DNA of 64,000 nt from Bryopsis sp. KO-2023 (lineage: Eukaryota; Chlorophyta; Ulvophyceae; Bryopsidales; Bryopsidaceae), in contig BSYQ01000006.1 of NCBI GenBank assembly GCA_030272585.1, forward strand, positions 1,575,001 through 1,639,000, written 5' to 3'. How positions within the stretch are numbered: the stretch's first letter is position 1; each line of letters opens with the position of its first letter. A program made the translations under genes and the position numbers. Positions 20,310-32,651 of this stretch are shown piece by piece. The notes under the pieces were generated by a model. That model saw nothing but the letters and a program-made list of their open reading frames with translations. It ran no database searches and was not told the origin of the DNA.

Positions 20310-21800
20310 CTGACATCCTGGTCAGGCTGCTCTTATTCTTTATTCATTTCTCAGGCTGGATTTGGAGCATTGTGTGGGGTGTTTTGATGGTTGCTTGGAA
20401 AACTGCAGCCACAATACATGCGTCCATAGCAATGCACTTTTTTAAGAATATTCCAAGCTACTGGTAACAAAAAACGATCATCTTTCTGGGCAGGCTCGAT
20501 GGTGATCGTTTTTGCAGAGTGTTGCCACTATCATTAGTATCATTATTATGGTCAAGCTCTGAACCCCACTCCTCCTTTTCGGAATTCCTCTACTCTCTTG
20601 TTCTTTTTTTCGTCGCATCTTTAATTCTTGTTCTGTTTTTCTTAGTACAGCTGTCCGTTTAGCTTTACATTGATAAAAGAAACTAAAAAAAGCTAAGGTT
20701 TCAATTTTTATATAAAAGTAAAAACATATATGTACATATATGTTGCAGCTGTGTTGGTCGATGACTGTCAGTAAAACGAGCAAAATGAATTTGACAGATT
20801 CTTTCTGCTCAATAGTGACCATTTTTGTATCTCGAATATATTGCAAGAGGTCCCTCTGTTTGTCCATCAATGACTCCAGCGATGATGGTCCCTCATCCAA
20901 AGAAGATAGAGTTGATAATTTCAATTTGGACGGTTCTGTTGTTCGCCCTAGGCACCTGACATCACAGGAAAGAAAAATAAAATAGATCACATGCACAAAA
21001 GAAAATACTTGAAACTCTGAATGCCTCATTTTTTTGCTCGATGGCCACACCCTGTGTATGGCATATGGGCTTGGTTTCTTAAAAATATTCGTTCATTCCG
21101 GTGGATGCATTTCTTTTCTCAAATCGACACTGTTTGTCAAGTGCACGTCTGCTACCTTTTCTGATATCTAGCAAACGTGTGCGGATATGGGCTAAAGGGA
21201 GGCTCAATATTACAAAAGTCCGCAGTTTCTCGAGGAACGACAAAGCGGGCGTTCATGCATCACAAACAAGAATTGGCAAATCGGTTTTGCCAATCGCCGC
21301 CTTTCTGGACCGGCGAACACATCCGCTCTTTTCTCTCTTTCACTAGAAGTGCAAACAACTCCGTCGCGCGTCTGTCCCCTCCTTAACGACTCCAGCAGTC
21401 CAAGTTAAAGCGCAGAGCTCTCTTCTTTCCTTGAATAGAAAAGGACTGGATATCTTGTCGCTGATCGCGCATCAACTGGTTGGCATTTCCAGGTTGACAC
21501 GAATTCGATAGGACTATCGAAGAGGATGGCACTCGACGACGCAACGCACCTTTAGCCTTTTCGAAAGTTTCGTTTAGGACGTTCCCCATGGCTGGCGTCT
21601 CCCGATCGAACCAACACATCTGGCCTTGCGAAGAATGGTCGTCCTTTTCTTGGTGTCAGACAGTTGTTCCTTCCTCTGGGGCGGAATCTTTCCGGCACTT
21701 GCACGCGCAAGAGGAAGATAAAACCGAAGTGTGTGTACGCGCTGAAACACAACAGATCCGAATGGTGCCAGTGTATTTTCGACGTTGCTGAGGTACTTGA
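20310..21800 (-). pseudogene. Rearranged pseudogene copy of the two-membrane-span gene
   Basis: This is a broken relative of the intact gene at 22443-23318. On the minus strand it has an exon-1-like start at 21589 (MGNVLNETFEKAK, against MGNVLKETLEKVK in the intact copy) and an exon-2-like start near 20960 after a matching splice acceptor (VPRANNRTVQIEIIN). That part then hits a TGA where the intact copy has Trp in FFGWG, and the similarity is lost soon after. The segment matching the 3' part (AGWIWS...) lies at about 20310-20460 in the opposite orientation. So the copy is split and partly inverted. Flanking and intron sequence also matches the intact copy, showing duplication of genomic DNA and not of an mRNA. 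Confidence 0.75.
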
Positions 21801-21945
21801 CTTAGTGATTTGATTCATCTATGTATGTACGTACAAAGAGCAAGAGTGTAACAAGTGAGTGTAGCAAGTGTGAGGGAAAAAAAAAGAGTGAGAAAAGAGT
21901 GATGAACGCAAAAAAGAGAGGAAAAGAGGGAGATTTCAAAAGGGA

Positions 21946-22006
21946 GAAAAAAAAGTATAGGCAACTAAGGGAATCGAACCCTTAAACTCGTCCTAACGAG
22001 TTGCCC
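21946..22006 (-). ncRNA. Minimal tRNA-like hairpin with B box and T8 run
   Basis: On the minus strand a perfect 7-bp acceptor-like stem (GGCAACT/AGTTGCC, 22005-21999 with 21966-21960) encloses a small hairpin (CTCGT-TAGG-ACGAG) and a perfect T-arm (AAGGG TTCGATT CCCTT). The B-box consensus GGTTCGANTCC is met exactly. Eight T follow after six bases, a typical Pol III stop. The D and anticodon arms of a normal tRNA are absent, so this is not an ordinary tRNA gene. It may be a decayed tRNA, the tail of a tRNA-derived repeat, or a short Pol III transcript. Confidence 0.45.
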
Positions 22007-22150
22007 TTTTTTACTGGAGACCCCCGAAGGAAAAGAACCCGGATCTCTCGCTCCTTAAAGAGAGAGTCGATCATATCCGACCAAGGGCCGGATCACGACT
22101 CTCTCCTTAATAGAGAGGGAGCGGTTCATTTGATCCCTATCGAGAGATGA
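22007..22150 (-). repeat. tRNA-like tandem hairpins upstream of the B-box unit
   Basis: The minus strand has two related blocks, each with a CTCTC...TTAAGG...GAGAG hairpin followed by GATCCGG. Between them is a strong hairpin (TCCGGCC-CTT-GGTCGGA), and the second block ends GATCCGGGTTC, like the start of a T-arm. They look like decayed, duplicated tRNA or SINE-type sequence. I cannot fold a canonical tRNA from them. Confidence 0.3.
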
Positions 22151-22442
22151 TTTTAGGATGATCGCGTGTGTTTCTCAATCTCAATGTTTGTTTGTTTGTT
22201 GTCCTTTTTTTGTGTGTGCATTGTACGTTTTCGAACGTCAAAAAAATAATCAAAGATACACTTGCACGATCCGGATCTGTTTCCGTGTCAGCGCGTACAC
22301 GTGCTTCGGTTTAGTCTTCCTCTTGCCTGCGAGTGTAGGAAAGATCCCGTCCTAGAGAAAGAAAGAACCGCCCTGAGAGCAAGGAAAGGACGACCATTCT
22401 TCGCAAGGCCAGACGTGTTGGTTCGATCGGGAGACGGCAGCC

Positions 22443-23318
22443 ATGGGGAACGTCCTAAAGGAAACTTTGGAAAAGGTTAAAGGATTGAAGGTACGTCGCG
22501 CGCGCCGTGGAGCGCTGATGGTCGATAAAGCATAGAATCCTATCGTGAAAGGAAAGAATAGAGCTCTGTGGTTCCACTGGACTGCTAGATTCTTTAAGAA
22601 GCAGACAGACGGGCGACGGAGTTGTTTGCATTGAAAGTGAAAGAAAGAAAAGTTAAAGTGAAGAGAGCGGACGCGTTCGTCAGTCCAGAAAGGCTACCAG
22701 TGGCGAAGCCAATTTGCCCATTTTTCTTTGTGATGCAAAAAAGTCAGGATTTTTTTCTCTACAGAAAATTGTGATTTTCCACCAACTAATTTTAAGATTG
22801 AGTCTCCCTTCAACCCATATCCAGACACTTTTGCTAGATATCAGAAAAGGTAGCAAACATGCACTTTTCAAGCAGGTGTAAAAATGGATGTGTTTGTTTG
22901 TTCATATTTTTTTCTCAGGTGTTGAGAGAAAAGAAATGCATCCACCAGAATGAACGATTTTTTTTTTCTTTTTTTCTTTATTTTTTTTTAAAACCAAAAC
23001 TGTGATGTTCAGCCATTGAGCAAAAAAAAAATTATGCATTCAGAAATTCGAGTATTTCCTCTGTGCATGCGATACATTTTCTTTTTTATAATTTTTTCTT
23101 TCCTTTGATGTCAGGTGCCTAAGGCGAACAACAGAACCGTCCAAATCATCCTGGGGATTATCAACTTTTTCTTCTTTGGATGGGGAACCATCATCGCTGG
23201 AATTATTGATGGGAGTGTGCCTGACATCCTGATCGGGCTGCTGCAATTCGTTATTCCTTTCGCAGGCTGGATTTGGAGCATCGTTTGGGGTATTTTGATG
23301 GTTGCCGGGAAAGACTGA
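22443..23318 (+). CDS. Small protein with two membrane spans (2 exons)
   Basis: Exon 1 (22443-22490) encodes MGNVLKETLEKVKGLK and ends at a GTACGT donor. Exon 2 (23115-23318) starts after TGATGTCAG in phase 0 and runs to TGA, giving 83 residues. The second exon has two hydrophobic segments (IILGIINFFFFGWGTIIAGII and ILIGLLQFVIPFAGWIWSIV) joined by a short DGSVPD turn. The GWGTIIAG part is reminiscent of the LGTLIAG motif of Stum/SPEC3-like two-span proteins, but I would not assign that family. The start is chosen because the same ATG and splice pattern occur in the duplicated copy. The role is unknown, presumably a small membrane protein. Confidence 0.7.
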
Positions 23319-23469
23319 GGCCAAAATGCATTCATCTCACGTGCACTGCACTTAGTTAAAAAAAAAGCCAAAATGCATGCATCCACGCGCACTGCACTTT
23401 TTTTATATAAATTATTCCAAACTACTGGTTTTGAAAAAAAAAAAAAAAACGATTATCAAGACAGAGAGT

Positions 23470-25490
23470 CCACCATTCCTCTGGGCAGAACACCCGCTCG
23501 ATGGTGATTTTTTTTTTGCTGAGTTTTGTTATTATTATTATTATGATGATGATCGGGCAACTTAATGAGGGCTTCTTTTTTCAGAATGTCTGTCTGGCGT
23601 TTTTTCTTGCTGGACTTTGTTTTTCGTGAGGTTATTTTGTGCTTTGGTTTTTCCGTGTTTTTTCGTGGTTTTTTCTTCTCAAAACGTCGAGGGAATGTTT
23701 CTCGGTGTGCATGTTTGACATGGGATTTGCAAATTTTGTGAAATTGGAGGGTGTATATGCGTTTTTTGAACAACCACCGTTTTTCGTAGTCTTTTCTTTC
23801 TCTGGAAAAAAATTTGAGGTTTTCTGTTTTTTGTTTCTTTTATCTTTCATATCAATTTCGCTGCTTCCTTCCTTAATAGATGAGTCCCAGCACAATAAAC
23901 CGGAAAAAAATGAAAAAATGAAAATCCATGACTCAGTCCAAAATAACTGAAATATATATATATATTCCAGTTGGGATGATTATTTAGCTCTTGCTGTTCC
24001 GGTTGCCCTGGTAGGTATTCATTTTTTTGGAAAAGAAAAGTGGTCATTGGGCTGGCGGGTGCAAACTCCACCCTCCAGCAGTGGTCGTTGCTGGCACTCT
24101 GGATCCTGAGAAAAGATCTGTGCAGCTGCCAGGGAGGATTGTAATATTTTCTGTGAAGACTTGGAAGAGATTTCCAGCAAGAATTGACATGCTCCCCAAA
24201 TCGTTTCATCTCCTTCATTCAAGTCAAAATAATTTTGATAAATTGAAGGGGGCAAAGGAAGAGCATGATTTCCCTTCCGATTTCGAATTTTGATTTTTCG
24301 ACAACTTGTGAATTCACCTTGAATTCAATCAAGTCCGTGGCATGATAAAAATATGCTAGGATTGGGCAGTTTGCTGTTGTGCAGCATGCATCTGTCGCTC
24401 CAGAGAAATCTAACCTCCCTGTGGAACGAATATCAGGCCTTTTTTCTTGAGCATTTCTTTTGCTGGTCCATTGCAATGCGGGAAAAGCTCTTGACAGTCG
24501 ATTTCAAATATCTCCTGCCAGGAAAAGATGAACAAGAGATGGTGTGCTCGGCAAGGATTGCCCTTCAGGAATTAGGTTCCTCAAGTCCCTTCAGCCACAG
24601 CGACCTACTCGAAGTGTGAAAAGATATTCAAGGCTCTGTTGAATCCAAATTTTTACAGTGGAGAGTACGCCCCTGTTCCAACCAAAGTCCCTTCAAATAC
24701 CCAAAGTCCTAACTGCACAAACTGCACAGCAACTACCCAACTGAATCAGTCCAAAAAGTTCCTGTTTTGTCTGTGGCTATGGTTCTGGAGACCAGAATCT
24801 GGACACTCTGAAGTTCTGCATCCATTTCTTTTGACAGAACCATTAAAGTGCAGCATGAAGACAAACATGCCCCCCCCCCCTTCCCTATGTCAAACATAGG
24901 AACCATCCCTGGCGATTTTCAACGGCTTTTTTCCCCTCCCCCTTTAGAAAAGCTACACCCTCAATCGTTTTTAGTGTGGCTTAAACTGTTTCCGTAGACG
25001 GCCGAAATTTCAGAAAACAGAAAATACTCGTCGAAAACGACCCCTCCTCGGCGCTTACATTTGCCATCACGCGCGCTCGACACATATTCCCCTCTGAACA
25101 CAAATCCTGCGGACGGACATCAGCAACCAGCGCATCCCCCTTTGCGAAAAAAAACGAACCGCAGGGCGCACTGTGAGCGTTGATCGAGCCCTCTCCTTTC
25201 GTTTAATTTAACTACAAAGACGCCCCAGTGTTTTTTCTTTTCCCCTCAGCTTCCGTTTTCCTCCTTTCCGAGTTTCGATATCTTCGTTGCCGCGGCTCCT
25301 ATTTTCCGTAATCACTTTTTTTTTCCGCTGTCGTTCAGAAAGCGCGTTCGAGTTCGTGATCTTTTTTGCGAGTTGCTTGGGCCCCCGCACTTTGCGCATC
25401 CGACGAGCGGTGGGTTGCATTTCTTTTCGAGGGAAAAAAACGAAACAAAACAAGCGGGGGGCCCACCACAGCATATGACTGTGAGCACCC
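23470..25490. other. Intergenic stretch before the PIP5K gene
   Basis: About 2 kb with (TTA)n and (TGA)n microsatellites near 23525, a (TA)n run near 23952, and one copy of a dispersed repeat (24690-24760). No supported gene. The last 400 bp before 25503 are likely the PIP5K promoter and 5' UTR, but no defined motif stands out. Confidence 0.4.
24690..24760 (+). repeat. Dispersed repeat, copy 1
   Basis: Shares CCCAAAGTCCTAACTG... and ...AACTACCCAACTGAAT with copies at about 43690-43732 (inverted) and 63060-63120. Probably remains of an old interspersed element. Confidence 0.5.
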
Positions 25491-25502
25491 CGTTTCGCTG
25501 AT

Positions 25503-28500
25503 ATGGCAGACGAAATCGAAACGAAAGTTAAAAATTTTCGAAACGGAGATCGGTACGAAGGAGGCTGGCGCGGTGGTCTGGTGAGTTTCGAGTTTCGGGT
25601 CGATTGATTTCCACACACGCTCTTTCGTTTTGGTTGTTAGGGCAGTGCGGACTGTGCTAGGGTTGTTATTCGAAAATTGAGTTCGCAGGAGCTTTCGTCA
25701 GGGAATCTGACGCTCCCGTATTACCCCCCCTCCCCCCTCCCCTCCCTCATTTTTGGTCGAAAGAAATAAAGCGAGTTGTCGAACGTTTTCTCTTTTTCGT
25801 TTCATTTCCATAAACAGAATCTTATCTGGTAGGGCCGGTACCCCTCTTTCTTTTCCAGCAAGTAAGCACGCGAGTGACTACCTGTCTTTTCTGCTCGACC
25901 GCGCGATTGTTAAGAATTCGAACAGAAAAGGGGAAAAAAAAGAAACAAGAAAAAGACAGAACTTGTGGCCAAGATTCGGTCGCGCTGTTCGAACGAAAAC
26001 AAAAAATAGCATTGCATAGAAAAGACGACCCGACCTCGTTGCATCATTTCGGTTTTTTTTTTTTTTTTTGTTCGTTCTTTTTTCCGCGCTGTTCGTTTCG
26101 TTTCTTTCGTCAGTTCTGAAACTTTTTTTCTTTCTGCTGTTGTGGAAATCAGCCGGAAGCTACTGGAAAATATGTTTGGACGGACGGCAGTACTTACGAA
26201 GGCGAATGGAGGGTGCGTTTCACTATTTTCTGTGGTTTTTTTATTTCCCCACCACTAATTTTACCCCCCCCCAAAGGTTTGATCAGGAGCATAACCTGTT
26301 TGTACTTCAGACAGAAATTGGAAAAAAAACGAAAAAAAGTGTGAGGGTAAATGGAAATTCACCAGACCCCTCCCTCCTGCTGCTGTTTTTTTTTTTGGGA
26401 AGATTGAATAGACTTTAAAGGCATTTTCGTTTTTCAAATCTTTTTTTTTTTCTTCCCATTGGAATAAGGATCAGTAGCTTCTCATACCAATATTCTTTTT
26501 ATTTTTTTTTGAACAACGATTTTTATTTATTTTTTAACAACGATTTTGTTATTTCAGCAAGGAAACAAACACGGTCAAGGGACTTATGTTTGGCCAAGCC
26601 GAGCAGAATACTCCGGTAAGCCCCCATTTTCTTTTCCCTGTCCTTTTTTCCCTCCATATTTTTCGCAATCAAATAGCTGCATCAAATCCCCAAACATCAT
26701 TCCTGAAAAAACGCTACCAAGTTTAAGAAGATCCTTTTGGAGGAAAAAAAAAATGGAGAAGAAAAAGCGCTCAACACCTTTGGCAAATGTTGACCTCTTT
26801 TTAAGTTATATTTTTTAAATTTTCAATCCTATCATGTCTGCACTTCACAAAAAACAACGTTATAAAAAAACTCTTTTTTTTTCCGCCAAAATGGCTGTTG
26901 GGCACTCCTCCGTTTAGTCCTTTCACATTCGTAATGTGTCGAATTCAACTTTCTTAAAATTGTCCTGGAAAACAGGAACCCCACCCTTTATACTGAAACA
27001 AATCCGCATATTGCTGTACAACCAATTTAATGGTTCCAACAAAAACGGTTAAAATCTAGGTGAATGGGTGAACGGATGCATGCACGGCTATGGCACCTTC
27101 AAAGCTTCCGATGGTTCTGTCTACACCGGAGGCTGGGCCAAGGATTTGAAACACGGATTGGGCAAGAAACAGTATGCAAACGGTGATAAATACGATGGAA
27201 TTTGGAAAAACGGAAAACCAGATGGCCCTGGTCGATACGTCTGGCAAGATGGGAATGTTTATAATGGGGAATGGAAGCTTGGTCGAATGCATGGTCAGGG
27301 GACCTTCCAATGGAAAACTGGGGAGCGATATGATGGGGAATGGAAGGTGGGGTGTTCATTATTATTATTATTTTATTCAATTTATTAATTTATTTTTGTT
27401 TGGTACAAGTCTTTCATCTATTTTTTTCCCGAGGGTCATCAGCTGTTTGCTTTTGCTGGCTGTGTTGATTGCTGAAGGGAACGCTGACAATATAGAATAA
27501 ATTGAAATGTTTCCCAAATTTTTGAATATTATTACATAAAAGAAAAAAAAAACCCAAAATGTAAAGTTGCATCCTCTTTCTGTTTTTTTTTTTTTTCTTT
27601 TTTTCGCGACAGAGAGATTTTTTTGTTGCTTGGATAAAAATTAGGATAAAGATAAGGAGGCATGCTTTCCTTGGTTGTGTAGCCAGGGGCTGATTTATTT
27701 ATTTGTATATTTATTTATATAATTTATTTGTTTTTTTAATCTGTTCGCAGGAGGGCCACGAGGACAATCTAGGTACTTTCCAGTGGAAAGATAATGCAAC
27801 CTACGATGGATTGTGGCAAGCAGGGAAAAAACATGGCATTGGTATTTTCAGGCCTGCACCTCCAGAAAATCGACGAGCGACAGCCCCTGTCACCTCCCCA
27901 ACACAGGTCAGTCCCTCAGAAACGAGGATAGGGGTGCAAAAAAAATAAATTGATGTTATGATGATTATTATTATTTTCCTCTTAGAATAATAATTATAAT
28001 CTTTTAAAAAAACAAAACAAAACATAGTATTTAGAATACGTGTTACTGACTTTATGGCAAATATGCAACTAGTTGCGTGGGTCTATCCAGACGATGATGT
28101 GTTTGTTTGGTTGGGTTTTCGTGGAAGTTTTTTTTTTCAAAATTATCCGAGGTATATGAATGAATATCTGGGTGCTGTGCGCAAAAAAAATAAAAAAATA
28201 GGGTGGGACTTCTGAGGGTTCCAGCAGCCATATGGAAAGCCTTGGAGATGAGGTTCCGGACGGCCCTTTAATAGCACCCTCTGTGGGGAAAAACAGCTCA
28301 GGGGGCCAACCGCTGGCTACGGAAAGCGGTGTTTCGACCACAGAAAGTGTTTTTCTTAGGTGAGCCCCCAGTCAGACTTTGCATCAACGATGTGATAAGT
28401 GCTATGGATGCCCTAAATTTAGATTTTTTTTAAAGGGGGGGGTTGTTAGGAGAAGCACAACCCATCTTGCTGTACCTAATTTTTTGTGAATTTTTGCTTC

Positions 28501-31500
28501 ATGTCGCTGCTGTTCTTCCTTTCTGGAGCAAAAAAAACGAGGAAATGAAAAAAATGTTATTTAATATTTTCTGTACTCTATCAGACTAGCCGAACATTTT
28601 CCGCTTCTTTTCCAACTAATTTTTCAACGTCGACCCAGAAACTTCTGCAAAACTCGACCGTTTCCCCTCTTTGTTGGTGCTTTCTCTTTCTTAAAAAAAC
28701 CTGTGACTCGATATTTGCATTTTTCTATTTTTGTTTTTTTAAAAGGTTTTTTTGTGGAATTCCATTTCTTTCGCTGTGTGTGTATATGCGTGTATTTTTC
28801 TTTTTTTCCCCAAATCATCGTTTTTTTCTTAAATTCTTTCTGTATATTGCAGAGAATATCGAGATGGCAACTTGGTGCATGAACATGCTTTGAATGTGGA
28901 GGACAAAGGGGATTTGGAATTGCTGTATGCGCTCTTCCGAAGAGAAGAGCCAGGAAAAATCAAAAGATTGCTGAAGGGCGACAAAGAAAAAGGCCCCGGG
29001 GAGGTGATTTACAAAGGCCACTCCAGCTACGATTTGATGCTCAACCTTCAACTGGGCATCCAATACAGTGTCGGAAAAATCAACATGGTGAGCAAAAACT
29101 CGATGCATCTGTCATATATATATATATTTATTTTTCCTCAAGTGGTTTGATTCGTCATATTTTTGTTTTGTTTAATATCTGAGGTGTTTGGATTCATTTT
29201 TATTTTATTTTAAAGAATCGCAAGTGTTCTTGTTTTATTTTATTTTTATTTCAAGTTTTTTGATTCAAGAATTTTTAGGCTTGGAGTTCAACCGGAAGCT
29301 GATGTGTTTTTTTTTTTTTTGCTTTTTCTTCCCTTTTCTCCCCTCTTGCAGGTTCGTGTCAGCGATAATATGGCTGTGGAGGAAAAACACTTTGCTGAGA
29401 AGCTGAAATTGCATTTTCCTCGACGAGGTGGGAATCACACACCCCCACATCCTTCGCAAGATTTCAAATGGAAGGATTATGCTCCCATGGTTTTCCGAAG
29501 ACTGAGGGAGGCTTTCGGAATCGATCCGGCCGATTACCTCATTTCTTTGTGTGGAAATCATGCTTTGAGGGAGTTGGCCAGTCCTGGAAAATCTGGAAGC
29601 ATTTTTTATATTTCTCACGATGATAGGTGAGTGGATCAGACGGCGGATGCAGACGTCAAATTTAAAGAAAAGAAAACGATCGACAAACCAAAAATAGAAG
29701 ATTTGTAGTACACATATATATATGTATTGTAATAGTTTTTTGTTTTTCTTGAAGCAGTTCTTTTTCTCTAATGGAAAAGAGATTTTCCTTGCGATAAATT
29801 TTTTCGAAAAAAGCGAGCGGATGTGTCGTGAAAAATAATGGGTAATAGTTATTTTATTGATTGATCGAAGCAGTCTCTTTCCATTTTCCATCACCTTTGT
29901 GTCTATTTTCTGTTTTTATTCTTTTTTTCTGGTGTCTTTATTGTTATTGTTATTTATTATTATTAATTTATTTTTTTGTGCTGTAGGTTCATAATCAAGA
30001 CAATGAAGAAGGGCGAAATGAAGCATCTCTTCTCCATGTTGAAAAAGTACTACGAACATATGGCAGGATCGCCCCACACCCTTATCACCAAGTATTATGG
30101 ATTGCACAGAGTCACACCCTACAAAGGAAATAAGGTCAGCAGCAACCAAAAATAAAAATAGAATCTTGAACGGTAGATGGATCATACCTTGCTAAGAATT
30201 TTCTTGTTTTTTAAAGATATTCCACTGGATTCGACAGGCTTTTTCTTTTTCAATTAAAATAAAATAAAATAAGTTTTCAGAGAACTTGTATACGCAAGAT
30301 ACACTTGTAAGACATAAAATACAGACATATATTTGGATAAAGGATGCAGGTTCTGAATTTCTTCATGCCATTTTTCTTGGTTTTCTGTGCAAATGTTGGA
30401 ATTTTCTTCAAATTCACTCGAGGTGCATCATTAGTTGTTTTTTGATTTTTTTTTTTTTTTTCTGTGTGTGTGTGCTTTTTTTCCAATTGTGTTTTTCAAA
30501 ACCCATCAGATTCGCTTCATGGTGATGAACAATCTTTTCCGGACAGAATTACCCATTCACAGAAAGTACGATTTGAAAGGATCCACACAAGGGCGTTTCA
30601 CAAGGAGGCCCAAAGGAGAGGTCAGTTCTAAATCCAAATTAGCATTTCACTTCCACATGATTCAGAATTTGTCTGGGTGAGAAAAAAACCTAGGAATGCA
30701 GTCAATAAAATGCACTGCTTTTTCCTTTTTTTTTCTTTGCCTTCACAATTTGGAGGAATGTGAATAGCAGAAATTTTAGCAGGTAACGGAATTCATCTGA
30801 GAAAATATCCATAGAAAATAAGAAAGGAGTTTTCTAGTGAAGGGAAAAATAAAGGTGAGAAGAGGGGGGGGGGGGTTGATGATGACTTTTCCCCCGGGGG
30901 GAAGAAAAAATAGAAAATAAAGTCCTATATTACATGATTTTGAACGAAAGGTTGATTGTTTTTTACAGCCAGACGTCGATCCTCACACCACCCTGAAAGA
31001 TCTCGACCTGGAGGGGTTGAGTTTCAAATTGGAGGAAGGATGGCACGAAAGGTTGCACGAAATGTTGGAAAAAGACTGTCAATTGCTGAAGGCAATGAAC
31101 GTGATGGATTACTCTCTCCTGTTGGGAGTCCATTCACGCAGCAAAGGTCAACAAATGATTCCAGACACCAAGGAGGATGATGCCGAGGCCGGTAAGAAGG
31201 TCAAAAATAGATAGAATCAATGCAATCATATTTGTTGATTTTTTTTTTTTTTTGGGAGGGGGGGGGAGAGCACCAGGTTTTTTATAAATCGTTTTGATTT
31301 CCAACTGTGGCTGGGATGCCGAGAAGAAATGGGGGTAGAAAATTCGTGAGTTTGCATTGTGTGTTCGAATCCTACCTCGCATGTCGGGGGAGGGGAAAAA
31401 ACTCTGAATGAACAAAATTTGTCTGAAGTTGCAATTTCATTTTCGTGTTTTCCTTTCAAGGTCAGCGATTGTTTTTTTTGTACGTAGAAGATTTGATTTT

Positions 31501-32651
31501 TTTTTCTTGATTTAACTGCAAGTTTTTTTCCTGATGGATCCTTGTTTTTTCTGCATTTTCAAGACATGAAGAAGCAGCAAAGTAATTTCAGGAAACAGAT
31601 AAGCCGATTGAAATTGGAGGAACGGCAAGCCCAGGAGTTGCTGAATCTTGTTGAGAAGAAATTGGAGAGCCGGAAAACAATGCGAAACTCCTCCAGACAG
31701 GTATATATGACCTGCTTTTTTCTTTTCTTTTTTTTTGGGGGGGGGAAGGGGTGGTCAACTTTCGCAACCTTTTCTAAGAAAGAGAGAAAGAAGAAAGAAA
31801 ACAAAGAAAGAAAGAAACTTCGTCCAAACAAACAAAGTTTTTACACAGGATGAAAGTTATTAAAATGCCTTAAATAAATCAAACGTACGGTGGGCTTTTT
31901 TTTTCTTTTTGCTTTTGCTGACTGTCTGGATGGAATGCAATTCAGCTCCTCACTCGCCAGCCGAAGCGAAATAACACGATGAGGCCTAAAGCATACGGGG
32001 AAGGAGGAACGGATGCTTTAGCATACGATTTTGGATACGATAGAGTGCAACTGGGGAAGAATATGGCTGCAACCGCCATCACGGTAAGAAATTGACAGCT
32101 GTTCAAAAAAATTGAAAAAAAAAAAAAGCAGGTCATACAGATGTACCTGTCTGGAGGAGTCCAGTATAGTTTTTTTTCCCAGAATAAAAAATTGGGCAGC
32201 ATCAGAAAATAGTTTCTTTTCTTCTTTAGGCAGACGAGGGGGTGTTTTTAGCCGGCATATGCCATACAGAATATCCAGTATTTCCATTGTATTGTTGGTT
32301 TAATTTCATGTGGAAATTTTAAGTAATTAACATTAAATGAAAATAAACAGAAATGAGTGAAAACTCTTTTCTGTTTTTCCCTAAAGTTTCATTTTTTCCT
32401 AATTTTTCCCTGATTTTTCCTTATTTTTTTCTGGTGGATGCACAACACAGGTCCAAGGTAACGAGCGTACCGCAGACAATGTTGTGTTGTACTTCGGGAT
32501 CATCGACATCCTGCAAGCATACAACGTCCAGAAAAAACTGGAACACGGGTTCAAATCCATCGTACACGATGGAAAATCCATTTCAGCCATCGACCCCGCA
32601 AAATACGCCCATCGCTTCCAAAGATTCATGAGGAAAAAAGTTTTCCTGTGA
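25503..32651 (+). CDS. MORN-repeat phosphatidylinositol 4-phosphate 5-kinase (14 exons)
   Basis: It phosphorylates PI4P to PI(4,5)P2 at membranes. Exons by my reading: 25503-25580, 26153-26212, 26558-26615, 27060-27346, 27751-27906, 28202-28359, 28853-29087, 29352-29626, 29987-30134, 30510-30620, 30969-31191, 31564-31700, 31946-32083 and 32451-32651. All have GT-AG ends and the phases close, giving 754 residues. Residues about 18-205 carry eight MORN repeats (YEGGW, YEGEW, YSGEW, YTGGW, YDGIW, YNGEW, YDGEW, YDGLW). The kinase domain follows, with GKSGSIFY and FIIKTM (ATP site), [17 protein letters not shown] and IIDIL. An activation-loop segment ([11 protein letters not shown]) lies at the very C-terminus. 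MORN plus PIP5K is the plant type B arrangement. The Ser/Gly-rich linker and a Lys/Glu-rich helix between conserved kinase blocks are variable parts. Confidence 0.93.

Noticed and set aside
22007-22150. A normal tRNA gene on the minus strand
   Set aside because: A T-loop-like start and anticodon-like TTTAA loop exist, but acceptor and T stems do not pair, so only a tRNA-like call is made.
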